A stretch of DNA of 64,000 nt from Agrococcus baldri (GTDB taxonomy: Bacteria; Actinomycetota; Actinomycetes; Actinomycetales; Microbacteriaceae), in NCBI GenBank assembly GCA_900114805.1, contig FOZN01000001.1, positions 372,001 to 436,000 of the forward strand. Direction: 5' to 3'. Position numbers and translations under genes: made by a program. Below the pieces are notes generated by a model, which was given only the letters and a program-made list of their open reading frames with translations, did no database searches and was not told where the DNA came from. Positions within the stretch are counted from its first letter, which is position 1, and every line of letters begins with the position of its first letter. Positions 26,864 through 35,600 of this stretch are shown here, piece by piece.

Positions 26864-28648
26864 TCAGCGGCCGCGGTCCATCACCTTGCGCAGGTAGTGG
26901 ATGCGGTCGCGCAGCTGCTGCATCGAGGCCTGCGCCACCGGCGGCCCGCCGCAGACGCGCCGCGACTCGGCGTGCACGAGCGCGTGCGCCTCGCCGCGCC
27001 GCTTGGCGACGATCGCGACCAGCGAGTTGAGCAGCTGCCGCTCCTCGCGCATGTTGCGGTAGAGCGGCTCGGGCCCTGCCTCGGCCTGCGGCCGCTCGCG
27101 GATGCGCGCCGCCTGCCGCGCATGGCGCCGCTTGAGCAGCTCGGAGACGTCCTCGGCGTCGAGCAGCCCGGGGATGCCGATGAAGTCGAGCTCCTCCTCG
27201 CTGGCGGGCTCGACGAGCTGCCCGAACTCGGCCTCGCCGAAGAGCACCCGGTCGAAGGTGGCGCTCGACTCGAGCGGCTCCCACGTGAAGGGCGCGGGCT
27301 CGCGGTCGTCCTTGTCGCCCTGCTCGGCGGCGGCCATCAGGTCGTCGTCGAGCAGCTGGTCGTCGGCCTGCTCGCGGTCGAGCGCGTGGTCGCGCTGCCG
27401 CTCGAGCTCGGCCGCGAGCGCCAGCAGCGGCGGCACGCTCGGCAGGAACACGGTGGCGATCTCGCCGCGTGCGCGCTTGCGCACAAAGCGGCCGATGAGC
27501 TGCGCGAAGAAGAGCGGCGTCGACGAGCTGGTCGCGTAGACGCCCACCGCCAGCCGCGGCACGTCGACGCCCTCCGAGACCATCCGCACCGCGACCATCC
27601 AGCGGCTGTCGCCCTTCGAGAAGGCGTCGATGCGGCTGGATGCGCCGGCGTCATCCGAGAGCACGACCGTCGGCTCGTGCCCGGTGATGCCGCGCAGGAT
27701 CTGCGCGTACTGGCGCGCCTGTGCCTGGTCGGTCGCGACCACCAGGCCCCCCGCATCCGGCACCGCCTGCCGCACGTGCGTCAGGCGCACATCCGCGCTC
27801 TTGAGCACCTGCTGGATCCACTCGCCGCCCGGGTCGAGCGCGGTGCGCCAGGCGCCGGCGGTGATGTCCTTCGTGTCGCCGTGGCCGAGCGTCGCCTTCA
27901 TCTCGTCGCCCATCGAGGTGCGCCACGCCATCGTGCCGGCGTAGGCCATGAACACCACCGGGCGCACGACGTTGTCCCGCAGCGCCGCGTCGTAGCCGTA
28001 CGCGTAGTCGGTGCGGCTGAGGCGGATGCCGCGCTCGTCGCGCACGTACTCGACGAACGGGATCGGCGCGGTGTCGCTGCGGAACGGCGTGCCGGTCAGC
28101 GACAGCCGGCGGGTGGCGGGGCCGAACGCCTCGAGCACCGACTCGCCCCAGCTGAGGGCGTCGCCGGCGTGGTGCACCTCGTCGAGGATCACCAGGCTGG
28201 CGGCGCTGCGGGTGATGCGCTCGTGCACGGATGCGCGGGCCGCGACCTGCGCGTACGTCACGACGACGCCGTGGTACTGCCGCGGGTAGTCGCCGTCGGC
28301 GTTGGCGAAGTCGGGGTCGAGCCGGATGCCCGCCTTGTGGGCGGCGTCAGCCCACTGCTGCTTCAGATGCTCGGTGGGGGCGACGACCGTGATGCGCTGG
28401 ACGGTGCCGCGACGCAGCAGCTCGCTCGCCAGGCGGAGGGCGAAGGTGGTCTTGCCGGCGCCCGGGGTGGCGGCGGCGAGGAAGTCGCGCGGCTCGGTGC
28501 GGAAGTACTGCTCGAGCGCCTCCTGCTGCCAGGCGCGCAGCGGCTGCACGGTGCCCCAGGCGGCGCGCTCCGGATAGGTCGGCGAGAGGTGGTCGACCGC
28601 CCAGGAACCGAAGTGCTCGTCGGCACGGGTCTGGGGCAGGGAGGTCAC
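26864..28648 (-). CDS. superfamily 2 DEAD/DEAH-box helicase
   Basis: A 594-residue SF2 helicase-like ATPase. The N-terminal core has R-A-W-Q-Q-E-A-L (Q-like motif), Walker A as A-T-P-G-A-G-K-T-T, motif II as D-E-V-H-H, and S-L-T-G-T-P-F. The second RecA domain has W-M-V-A-V-R-M-V-S-E-G-V-D-V-P and Q-L-I-G-R-F-V-R-K-R-A-R (motif VI). The last 180 residues are an actinobacterial extension with many charged residues and a C-G-G-P-P element. The general design matches restriction-type or repair helicases, but no nuclease or methylase lies nearby, so I call only a nucleic-acid translocase. Confidence 0.9.
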   Translation of the reverse strand: MTSLPQTRADEHFGSWAVDHLSPTYPERAAWGTVQPLRAWQQEALEQYFRTEPRDFLAAATPGAGKTTFALRLASELLRRGTVQRITVVAPTEHLKQQWADAAHKAGIRLDPDFANADGDYPRQYHGVVVTYAQVAARASVHERITRSAASLVILDEVHHAGDALSWGESVLEAFGPATRRLSLTGTPFRSDTAPIPFVEYVRDERGIRLSRTDYAYGYDAALRDNVVRPVVFMAYAGTMAWRTSMGDEMKATLGHGDTKDITAGAWRTALDPGGEWIQQVLKSADVRLTHVRQAVPDAGGLVVATDQAQARQYAQILRGITGHEPTVVLSDDAGASSRIDAFSKGDSRWMVAVRMVSEGVDVPRLAVGVYATSSSTPLFFAQLIGRFVRKRARGEIATVFLPSVPPLLALAAELERQRDHALDREQADDQLLDDDLMAAAEQGDKDDREPAPFTWEPLESSATFDRVLFGEAEFGQLVEPASEEELDFIGIPGLLDAEDVSELLKRRHARQAARIRERPQAEAGPEPLYRNMREERQLLNSLVAIVAKRRGEAHALVHAESRRVCGGPPVAQASMQQLRDRIHYLRKVMDRGR

Positions 28649-28722
28649 CGATCAAGGGTAGGCGAGAGCGCTGACGCCGGCCGACCTCGCGTGTCGCGCT
28701 GGAGCGCGCCTGGCTCGGGCGA

Positions 28723-28789
28723 ATCTCAACGTGTCAGGTGATGTTTCGCCGCGATATATGGAGCGAACGACCGCCTGAGACGTTGAGAT
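28723..28789. promoter_or_regulatory. 16-bp inverted repeat upstream of a membrane protein gene
   Basis: ATCTCAACGTGTCAGG (28723-28738) and CCTGAGACGTTGAGAT (28774-28789) pair at 15 of 16 positions across a 35-base interval. It lies between divergent genes, so it is more likely an operator pair or regulatory hairpin than a terminator. Confidence 0.6.
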
Positions 28790-28826
28790 CTGCGCAGATC
28801 GCAGGCGGCGCGCCTAGGCTGACCCC

Positions 28827-29540
28827 ATGCACTACCTGCTCGGACTCGCAGCACTCGTCCTCGGCGCACTCATCGCCACGCGCCGCACCCGCCCCACCTG
28901 GTTCGTCGTCCTGACCTGCGTGCTGGTCGCGATCGGCGCACTGCTGGCCATCCTCAGCTACACCCGAGTGACCGACCCCATGGGGCTGCTCGCCAACAGC
29001 ATCCTCGGCTGGGTGTTCGTCGGCCTGTCGATCATCACGATGCTCAGCGCGGTCTTCGTGCTCGAGCGCCGCGGCGAGCACGGTGAGGAGCTGCCGCCGC
29101 TGATCGGCGACAACCCCTTCGACGGCGACATCGACGACAGCGACGACCCCGTGCGCGGCCGCGGCTCAGCAGCGGCAGAAGCGGCAGTGCTGGGCGGTGC
29201 CGCGTCGGCCGGCGCTGCGGGCTCGGTCGCCGCGGGATCGGCCGGCTACGCGGGCGTCGGCGCGGCCGGCGCGGAGGCGTACGCCGCCGACTTCGCCGAT
29301 CAGCCCGTGCGCGACGGGGCGGCGCCGACCGACGCCGACTACGACGCGTGGGAGGCCGCGGGCGAACCCGAGCGCTCCGCCGACCGTCCGGGCCCGAGCG
29401 ACGCGGCCGAGAACGGCACGACGGTCATCGGCGCCGACCCCGACCTCGCGACGCCCCCGGCCGAGACCGACGTGAATGCCGCGCCCGAGGGCACCGACGG
29501 CGCCGAGACCGACGACCACCTGGGCACTCCGCGGCCCTGA
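28827..29540 (+). CDS. small membrane protein with acidic, Ala-rich tail
   Basis: A 237-residue protein. Three predicted membrane helices lie within the first 80 residues (L-L-G-L-A-A-L-V-L-G-A-L-I; W-F-V-V-L-T-C-V-L-V-A-I-G; I-L-G-W-V-F-V-G-L-S-I-I). A cytosolic or exported tail of about 150 residues follows, rich in Ala, Gly, Asp, Glu and Pro, and probably disordered. I recognise no domain. The gene stands alone between the divergent helicase gene and a convergent cupin gene. Confidence 0.78.
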   Translation: MHYLLGLAALVLGALIATRRTRPTWFVVLTCVLVAIGALLAILSYTRVTDPMGLLANSILGWVFVGLSIITMLSAVFVLERRGEHGEELPPLIGDNPFDGDIDDSDDPVRGRGSAAAEAAVLGGAASAGAAGSVAAGSAGYAGVGAAGAEAYAADFADQPVRDGAAPTDADYDAWEAAGEPERSADRPGPSDAAENGTTVIGADPDLATPPAETDVNAAPEGTDGAETDDHLGTPRP

Positions 29541-29640
29541 CGCATCCGCTCGTCACCCCGGGCGACCAGCGGCCCTGACGCATCCGCTCGCCGTCACCCG
29601 GCAGCCCGACCGCCGAGCTCGGTCGCACGCCCCAGACGCG

Positions 29641-29673
29641 ACGACGCCCGCCGATCCACTCGGCGGGCGTCGT
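29641..29673. terminator. bidirectional terminator, 14-bp perfect stem
   Basis: ACGACGCCCGCCGA (29641-29654) pairs with its exact complement at 29660-29673 around TCCAC. It is placed between the converging membrane-protein and cupin genes. The stem strongly resembles the one at 16303-16337, so this genome may reuse one terminator type. Confidence 0.9.
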
Positions 29674-29690
29674 GCGTGGGGCGGGTGGCG

Positions 29691-30164
29691 TCAGGCCTTG
29701 TCCTCGCCCTTGGTGTCGATCTCCTCGGCGAAGGCGGGCGGCTCGTCGCGGCCGGCCTCCTCATCGGCCTCGGCATCGGCCGCGGTGGCCTGCACGATGC
29801 CCTGCGCGTGGTGGGTGGGCGCGTAGACCGTGTAGAGCTTCAGGGGCTCGCTGCCGGTGTTGATGATGTCGTGCCATGTGCCGGCGGGCACCTGCACGCT
29901 CCAGCCGTCGATGACGTCCTGCTCGAAGGGCAGATCCTTCTCGGAGGGCCCCATCACGACGCGGCCCTGGCCGGCGTCGAGGCGGATGAACTGGTCGGTG
30001 CCGTAGTGCACCTCGAGGCCGATCGAGCTGCCGGGTTCGATCGACATGAGCACCACCTGCAGGTGGGCGCCGCTCCAGGCGACCTGGCGGTAGTTCGTGT
30101 TCTCGCGCGAGGCGGTCTCGATGTCGAACGCGTTGCGCTGCGGGCCGTTGTCGTGGATGTCCAT
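29691..30164 (-). CDS. cupin domain protein
   Basis: A 157-residue single-domain cupin starting at ATG 30164 (M-D-I-H-D-N-G-P-Q). The two cupin motifs are visible: G-L-E-V-H-Y-G-T-D-Q-F-I-R with metal-binding His and Gln/Glu positions, and V-P-A-G-T-W-H-D-I-I-N-T-G. The C-terminus is an acidic tail of about 30 residues (A-D-A-E-A-D-E-E-A-G). Related proteins are often annotated as mannose-6-phosphate isomerase-like cupins but have no proven reaction. It lies 52 bases after the GNAT gene and may share its transcript. Confidence 0.88.
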   Translation of the reverse strand: MDIHDNGPQRNAFDIETASRENTNYRQVAWSGAHLQVVLMSIEPGSSIGLEVHYGTDQFIRLDAGQGRVVMGPSEKDLPFEQDVIDGWSVQVPAGTWHDIINTGSEPLKLYTVYAPTHHAQGIVQATAADAEADEEAGRDEPPAFAEEIDTKGEDKA

Positions 30165-30216
30165 GCGTCGATCCTGCCCCTCGATCCTGAGCGGCACCAG
30201 GGTGCGGATGCGGTGA

Positions 30217-30672
30217 TCAGTGGGCGGTTGGCGCCGCGTCGTAGGTGAGCCACCGCGTCTTCGTCGCGACGCGGTCGTAGAGGCGCTGGGCGGTGGCGTT
30301 GTCGTCGGCGGTGATCCAGCGCACGACCGAGGCGCCCTCGTGCGCGGCGATCGCCTGCAGACGGGCGATGAGCGCGCGGCCGACGCCCTTGCCGCGCGCG
30401 GCTGGGTCGGCGAAGAGGTCGTCGAGGTAGATGCCGGTCTCCCCCACCGATGGTCGCGCGAAGCGACGCCAGTGCGCGATGCCGACGACCTCGCCGTCCA
30501 GCTCGGCGACGAGCGCCTGCACCTGGCGCGCCGGGTCGAGCGCCCACTGCCACACGCGCTCGGCGACCGCGTCGTCGTGCGGGTTGCCGTAGAAGGTGCG
30601 GTAGCCGTGGAAGAGTTCCTGCCACCGCTCTCGGTCGGCTGCCGCCAACGCTCGCACGCTGATCTCACTCAT
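30217..30672 (-). CDS. GNAT-family N-acetyltransferase
   Basis: A 151-residue acetyl-CoA-dependent acyltransferase. The fold signature is clear: I-Y-L-D-D-L-F-A-D-P, then the acetyl-CoA pyrophosphate loop R-G-K-G-V-G-R-A-L-I, and A-T-A-Q-R-L-Y-D-R-V near the end. The N-terminus V-R-A-L-A-A-A-D-R-E-R-W is typical. The substrate, a small amine or a protein N-terminus, cannot be predicted. Start ATG at 30672. The upstream neighbour is the XRE antitoxin gene in the same direction, 37 bases away. Confidence 0.9.
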   Translation of the reverse strand: MSEISVRALAAADRERWQELFHGYRTFYGNPHDDAVAERVWQWALDPARQVQALVAELDGEVVGIAHWRRFARPSVGETGIYLDDLFADPAARGKGVGRALIARLQAIAAHEGASVVRWITADDNATAQRLYDRVATKTRWLTYDAAPTAH

Positions 30673-30709
30673 GGGGTCACGGTAACGCGACCTCGCCGTC
30701 CCTCACGGC

Positions 30710-31015
30710 TCAAGCGATCTGAATGCGCTCGTCGCCGAACTCGACCTCGATCCGAAGTCGCCCGCCAACGGCTTCGACGTAGCGTCGCAGCGTGTCCACT
30801 TGCGAACGCTCGATGTCACCTTGCTCAAGCCGAGACACACGATTCTGACTCACCTCAAGACGCTCCGCCAGTTGCACCTGCGTCAGAGCAGCGGCCTCTC
30901 GAAGTTCGCGAAGCCGGTACGCGCGAACTTCCTCCAGCATCCGCTTCCTGTGCTCCGCGATCCGCTTCGGATCGGCCGGCCGAATGGCAAGCAGCTCTTC
31001 TAGCGTCATTGACAT
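30710..31015 (-). CDS. XRE-family antitoxin (HigA-like), intact
   Basis: A 101-residue helix-turn-helix protein. The HTH reads L-T-Q-V-Q-L-A-E-R-L-E-V-S-Q-N-R-V-S-R-L, followed by E-Q-G-D-I-E and the C-terminal V-D-T-L-R-R-Y-V-E-A-V-G-G with F-G-D-E-R-I-Q-I-A, typical of antitoxins paired with RelE/HigB toxins. Start ATG at 31015 overlaps the reconstructed toxin stop (TGATG), with AAGGAGG in the toxin's 3' end as its ribosome site. The toxin upstream is broken, so this gene may persist as a regulator or as protection against related toxins. Confidence 0.9.
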   Translation of the reverse strand: MSMTLEELLAIRPADPKRIAEHRKRMLEEVRAYRLRELREAAALTQVQLAERLEVSQNRVSRLEQGDIERSQVDTLRRYVEAVGGRLRIEVEFGDERIQIA

Positions 31016-31373
31016 CACAGCCTCCTTAGTCGTTCCAGGTGAGCATCGAATCGTGCGTCGGCAATCGGCACGTTGACGGTGTACCAACGGTTTCAATTGC
31101 CAGCCTTGTCGCCACCGACAAGGACGACCGCATGCCGTTCCGGGTCGACGCGAACAGCAGCCGCAACTCGGAGCGCCCGCTCGACCCCGGCCGGAGCTCT
31201 TTCATGTTCCGGTGCCGTGAGCCCGCGATCGAGTCGACCAAGGGTCGCCCCAGTTGGGGACCGTGCTCAGCGAGCACTTCCAAAGCACCGATCACCTGGT
31301 CATACGAACGATCGTCCAGCGACATCAGCCAATCCTTCACGTGTCGGACGTCGACGGTCCACGCACGGCTCAC
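31015..31373 (-). pseudogene. HigB/RelE-type toxin, inactivated by a frameshift and a nonsense codon
   Basis: Read from GTG 31373, the first 74 or so codons give a normal HigB/RelE N-terminal part (T-V-D-V-R-H-V-K-D-W-L, A-L-E-V-L-A-E-H-G-P, M-K-E-L-R-P-G). At about 31148 one base is missing: the frame leaves L-L-F-A, and the expected next residues (D-P-E-R-H-A-V-V-L-V-G-G-D-K) appear one frame over. In that frame the usual G-N-W has a stop, TGA for TGG, at 31095-31093. The remainder (N-R-W-Y-T-V-N-V-P-I-A-D-A-R-F) then runs intact to a TGA overlapping the antitoxin ATG. Two independent lesions make sequencing error an unlikely full explanation. The order toxin-antitoxin is that of higBA. Confidence 0.85.
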
Positions 31374-31393
31374 GGTACAACTCTTAGGTAGTA

Positions 31394-31412
31394 CACCACA
31401 AGTGTTGTGGTG
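31394..31412. promoter_or_regulatory. candidate autoregulatory operator of the toxin-antitoxin locus
   Basis: CACCACAA-GTG-TTGTGGTG is a perfect 8+8 inverted repeat 21 bases upstream of the toxin GTG start. XRE antitoxins usually repress their own promoter through such palindromes. Its preservation suggests that the antitoxin is still expressed and autoregulated. Confidence 0.7.
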
Positions 31413-31434
31413 CTGCGGCAAGCGTGGAGTGGAC

Positions 31435-32394
31435 TTATGCTGTGCGCGGAAGCCAGAGGGATCGGCGGCGCACTCGAGGAAGTCGGTGCGCGAGAAGGAT
31501 GCGCTCGAGCCGCGTCGGCTCGAGCAGATCTGCCCAGACCCAGTGGGCGGTGTCGTTGTCGACGCGCAGATCGTCGTCGCGGAACTTCTCGCGCGCCAGC
31601 GCCTCTTGGGGCGTGCGGCCCTGCTCCGCGGCGATGCGCCCATATTTCTTCATGCCGTCGAACTCGCCGAGCAACGGACGCGGGAGCTCTGGCAGCACCC
31701 AGCGGAAGTCGGGGAAGTACTCCGCTCCGCTGCCCCCAAGCACTGCCTGCTGCAGCTGCGGCGCCGAAAAGCCGAGCAGATGCATCACCACGCGGCTCCA
31801 AGACTCGCCCACTGACTCGGCCCTGCCGTCGGCGAAGGCGATCGCGGCTTCCGCCTTCGCGCGTCCCATGCGGCTCTGCCGCGCGAGCGCCTCGCGGATC
31901 GCCGCCTTGGTGGTGCGCTGCTCGTGGAGCGCCGCATCGATCGCCGCGACCGCGACCCGCTGGTCGCGATGCCGCGCCAAGTCGGCCAGCGCATGAGGCA
32001 GCGAGACCACGAGCAGGCCGTGGCACTCGACGATGTCCGCATCGTCGAGCTCGGCTCGATCGTGCTGCACGCCTGCCTTCAGGCCGGCCGTCTTCGAGCC
32101 GCCGGCGGTGAACACGCGCTCGGGCTCTTTGCCGTAGGGGTTGCCGTGGACCGCGAGCGCCGACTCCCGTGCGAAGATCGGGCGCTTGCGCACCTCGGCC
32201 ACGGCCTCGATTCGCGCGAGGTAGCGCACGCCGTGCGCATCTTCACCGACCTCATCGGCGCGGGCGTACACGCCGTGGCGAATGCGGACGAGCGTCGCAT
32301 TGCGCGACGGCTGACCCGGCGACTGCTCGAGCAGATCACCCGCTCGCTGCACCAGTGCGCGCTGCTCCCAGATCCGAATATCCGATTCCCTCAT
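31435..32394 (-). CDS. AbiEi-type antitoxin-like protein with PD-(D/E)xK-like C-terminus
   Basis: A 319-residue protein starting at ATG 32394 (M-R-E-S-D-I-R). The first 80 residues resemble the winged-helix region of AbiEi antitoxins (V-R-I-R-H-G-V-Y-A-R-A). The centre (S-R-E-S-A-L-A-V-H-G, then C-H-G-L-L-V-V-S-L-P-H-A-L) is shared with actinobacterial relatives. The C-terminus L-L-G-E-F-D-G-M-K-K-Y-G-R, then A-L-A-R-E-K, resembles DUF559/Vsr-type nuclease folds. These proteins are common orphans in actinobacteria and have no proven activity. No AbiEii toxin gene is adjacent. It is divergent from hrpA across a repeat-rich intergenic region. Confidence 0.75.
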   Translation of the reverse strand: MRESDIRIWEQRALVQRAGDLLEQSPGQPSRNATLVRIRHGVYARADEVGEDAHGVRYLARIEAVAEVRKRPIFARESALAVHGNPYGKEPERVFTAGGSKTAGLKAGVQHDRAELDDADIVECHGLLVVSLPHALADLARHRDQRVAVAAIDAALHEQRTTKAAIREALARQSRMGRAKAEAAIAFADGRAESVGESWSRVVMHLLGFSAPQLQQAVLGGSGAEYFPDFRWVLPELPRPLLGEFDGMKKYGRIAAEQGRTPQEALAREKFRDDDLRVDNDTAHWVWADLLEPTRLERILLAHRLPRVRRRSLWLPRTA

Positions 32395-32484
32395 GGGCGG
32401 GAGGGTGCCGCACCGCGGCTCTGGGGCGCAGCGTCGGCGGGCTGCCTTGTGGATGGCTCGCGGAGCCACGCGCCGCGCCCACAC

Positions 32485-32593
32485 GGACCCGATCGTGAGC
32501 GATGGACCCGATCGTGCGCGGCACCATCCTCAGATGGACCGGTTCTTGACGGGAGGACCCGAAATTTCGGGTCGCCCGATCACGAACGGGTCC
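32485..32593. promoter_or_regulatory. repeat-rich divergent control region between the AbiEi-like gene and hrpA
   Basis: GGACCCGATCGTG occurs at 32485-32497 and 32504-32516, and an inverted copy with one mismatch (CACGAACGGGTCC) lies at 32581-32593. Between them is a perfect 16-bp palindrome, ACCCGAAATTTCGGGT, at 32557-32572, and a TTGACG -35-like box at 32546-32551. This is unusually ordered for the window. A dimeric regulator acting on hrpA or on the AbiEi-like gene is the simplest reading. Confidence 0.6.
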
Positions 32594-32687
32594 GTGCGAC
32601 GGGTGGCAACCGGGCGGCGCACGGCGGACGCGAGGCGCGGCAGGGCGGACGCGAGGCGGGGCGGCGCGGGTGCGGGAGAATGGGTGG

Positions 32688-35600
32688 ATGCGCATCGAGT
32701 ACCCGGCCGAGCTTCCGGTCAGCGAGGCGCGCGACGAGATCATGGCGGCGATCAGCGCCAACCAGGTGGTGATCGTCGCGGGCGCCACCGGGTCGGGCAA
32801 GACCACCCAGCTGCCGAAGATGCTGCTCGAGCTCGGCCGCCAGAGCATCGGCCACACGCAGCCCCGCAGGCTCGCGGCCCGCACGATCGCCGAGCGGCTC
32901 GCAGAGGAGCTGCACGTCGAGATGGGCAGCGAGGTCGGCTACAAGGTGCGCTTCACCGACCAGGTGAGCAAGGGCACCCGCATCAAGGTGATGACCGACG
33001 GCATCCTGCTAGCCGAGATGCACCGCGACCGCGATCTGCAGACCTACGACGCGATCGTCATCGACGAGGCGCACGAGCGCAGCCTCACGATCGACTTCCT
33101 GATCGGCTACCTGAAGCGCCTGCTCCCCCGCCGCCCTGATCTCAAGGTGATCGTCACGAGCGCGACGATCGACCCGGAGTCGTTCAGCCGCCACTTCGAC
33201 GACGCCCCCATCATCGAGGTGTCGGGGCGCACGTTCCCGGTCGACATCCGCTACCGGCCGCTCGTCGCCGAGGCGAAGGATGCGTCAGGGCACGGTGGCA
33301 GCGCGGGGCGCGCCGGCGGCGGCGCCGGCGGTGGTGCCGGTGGTGCCGGTGGTGCCGGCGGTGGCCCCGGTTCCGCGAGCGCGGGTGCCGACGGAGACGA
33401 CGGCACCGACGACGAGGACACCCAGGACCTCGACCCGGTCGAGGGCATCGCGGCGGCCCTGAAGGAGATCGAGCGCGACGACGCCGGTGACGTGCTGGTG
33501 TTCCTGCCCAGCGAGGCCGACATCCGCGACGCGCAGGATCAGCTGCAGGGCCGGCTCGGCCAGCACACCGAGATCCTGCCGCTGTACGGCCGCCTCAGCG
33601 CCGCCGACCAGCACCGCGTGTTCGAGCAGAGCACCCGCCCCGGCGTGCGGCGTCGGGTCGTGCTCGCCACGAATGTGGCGGAGACGAGCCTGACTGTGCC
33701 GGGCATCCGTCACGTCATCGACACGGGGACGGCCCGCATCTCGCGCTACTCGGCCCGCTCGAAGGTGCAACGGCTGCCGATCGAGGCGATCAGCCAGGCG
33801 AGCGCCAACCAGCGGTCGGGGCGCGCGGGGCGCGTGGCGCCGGGCATCGCGATCAGGCTCTACTCGGAGGCCGACTTCGAGAAGCGGCCGGAGTTCACCG
33901 ACCCTGAGATCCTGCGCACGAACCTGGCGGCGGTGATCCTGCAGGCGGCGAGCCTGGGGCTCGGGCCGCTGGCGGAGTTCCCGTTCCTGCAGCCGCCCGC
34001 CGCGCGCGACATCAAGGACGGCAACGACCTGCTGCTCGAGCTCGGCGCGATGAGCAAGTCGGGGGCGATCACGAAGATCGGCCGCGAGCTCGCGCGACTG
34101 CCCGTCGACCCGAGATTCGGGCGGATGGCCGTGGCCGGCCGGGATGCGGACGTCGCGCACGAGGTCATCGCGATCGTCGCCGGGCTGACCATTCAGGACC
34201 CGCGGGAGCGGCCGCTCGAGCGGCGCGAGGAGGCGGATCGGCTGCACGCGCGCTTCGCCGACCCGACGAGCGACTTCCTCTCGCTGCTGGCGCTGTGGCG
34301 GTACCTGCAGGAGCAGCAGGCGGCGCTGTCGGGCAGCGCGTTCCGGCGGCTGTGCAAGCGGGAGCACCTGAACTTCCGGCGGGTGCGCGAGTGGCAGGAC
34401 GTGGTGCGGCAGCTGACGCGGGCGATGGGGCTGAAGCGGGAGCGGGTGAGCGCGCGGGTCGAGGAGCGCGCCGGCGGAGCCGGCGGCCCGCAGGTCGAGG
34501 AGCGCGCCGGCAGAGCCGGCGGCCCGCAGGTCGAGGAGCGCGCCGGCAGAGCCGGCGGCCCGCAGGTCGAGGAGCGCGCCGGCGGAGCCGGCTCGCGTCA
34601 CGAGGCCGTAGGGCGCGAGGGGTCCCGGTCTCGTGACGCGTCGCCGCTGCGCGGCGGCGCTCCTCGACCTACGGAGGGTGACGACCGCTACGTCGCGACG
34701 GTCGACGCGGTCGCCGTGCACAAGGCGCTGCTGGCGGGGCTGCTGGGCCGCATCGGCATCATCGACGAGACCGGCAAGGCGCAGCAGGCGCGGCCCGGCG
34801 AGAGCAAGCGCCAGCACGATCGCCGCACCAAGCAGCGCGCCGAGTACCTCGGTGCGCGCGGCGCGCGGTTCCAGATCTTCCCGGGCTCCGCGCTGGCGAA
34901 GAGCCCGCCCAGAGCGGTCATGGCCGCCGAGCTCGTGGAGACCAGCCGCCTCTTCGCCCGCACCGCCGCATCCGTCGACCTCGCCTGGGCCGAGCCGCTC
35001 GCGGGCGAGCTGGCGAAGCGGCAGGTGAGCGAGCCGCACTGGGAGCGCAAGCAGGGCGCGGTGGTGGCGTACGAGAAGGTGACGCTGTTCGGGGTGCCGA
35101 TCGTCGAGCGGCGCCGCATCCAGTACGCGCGCATCGACGCCGAGCACGCGCGCGAGCTGTTCATCCGGCACGCGCTCGTCGAGGGCGAGTGGGACAGCCC
35201 GCAGGAGTTCGACCGCAAGAACCGCGAGCTGCGGCGCGAGATCGAGCGGCTCGAGGAGCGCCAGCGGCGCCGCGACCTGCTGGTGGGCGACGAGGCGGTG
35301 TTCGAGTTCTTCGACGCGCGCATCCCCGCCGATGTGGCGAGCACGCGCACCTTCGAAGGCTGGTGGCGAAAGGCCCGCGAGGAGACCCCCGAGCTGCTGA
35401 CGATGACGCGCGAGGATCTCACGGGCGAGGATGCGCGGGTCGACCACGAGCAGTTCCCCACCAAGTGGTTGCAGGGCGAGCAGCGGTTGCGGCTGAGCTA
35501 CCGCTTCGAGCCCGGCACTGCCGACGACGGGCTCACGGTGCACGTGCCGCTCGCGGTGCTGCCCAGGCTCAGCGAGGCCGGGTTCGACTGGCTCGTGCCG

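Noticed and set aside
31407..32111. Rightward frames opposite the AbiEi-like gene
   Set aside because: No motif and high Arg content; the leftward gene has coherent domain structure.
34457..34592. Possible CRISPR array from 36-bp repeats in hrpA
   Set aside because: Units are contiguous with no unique spacers and encode an in-frame peptide repeat.
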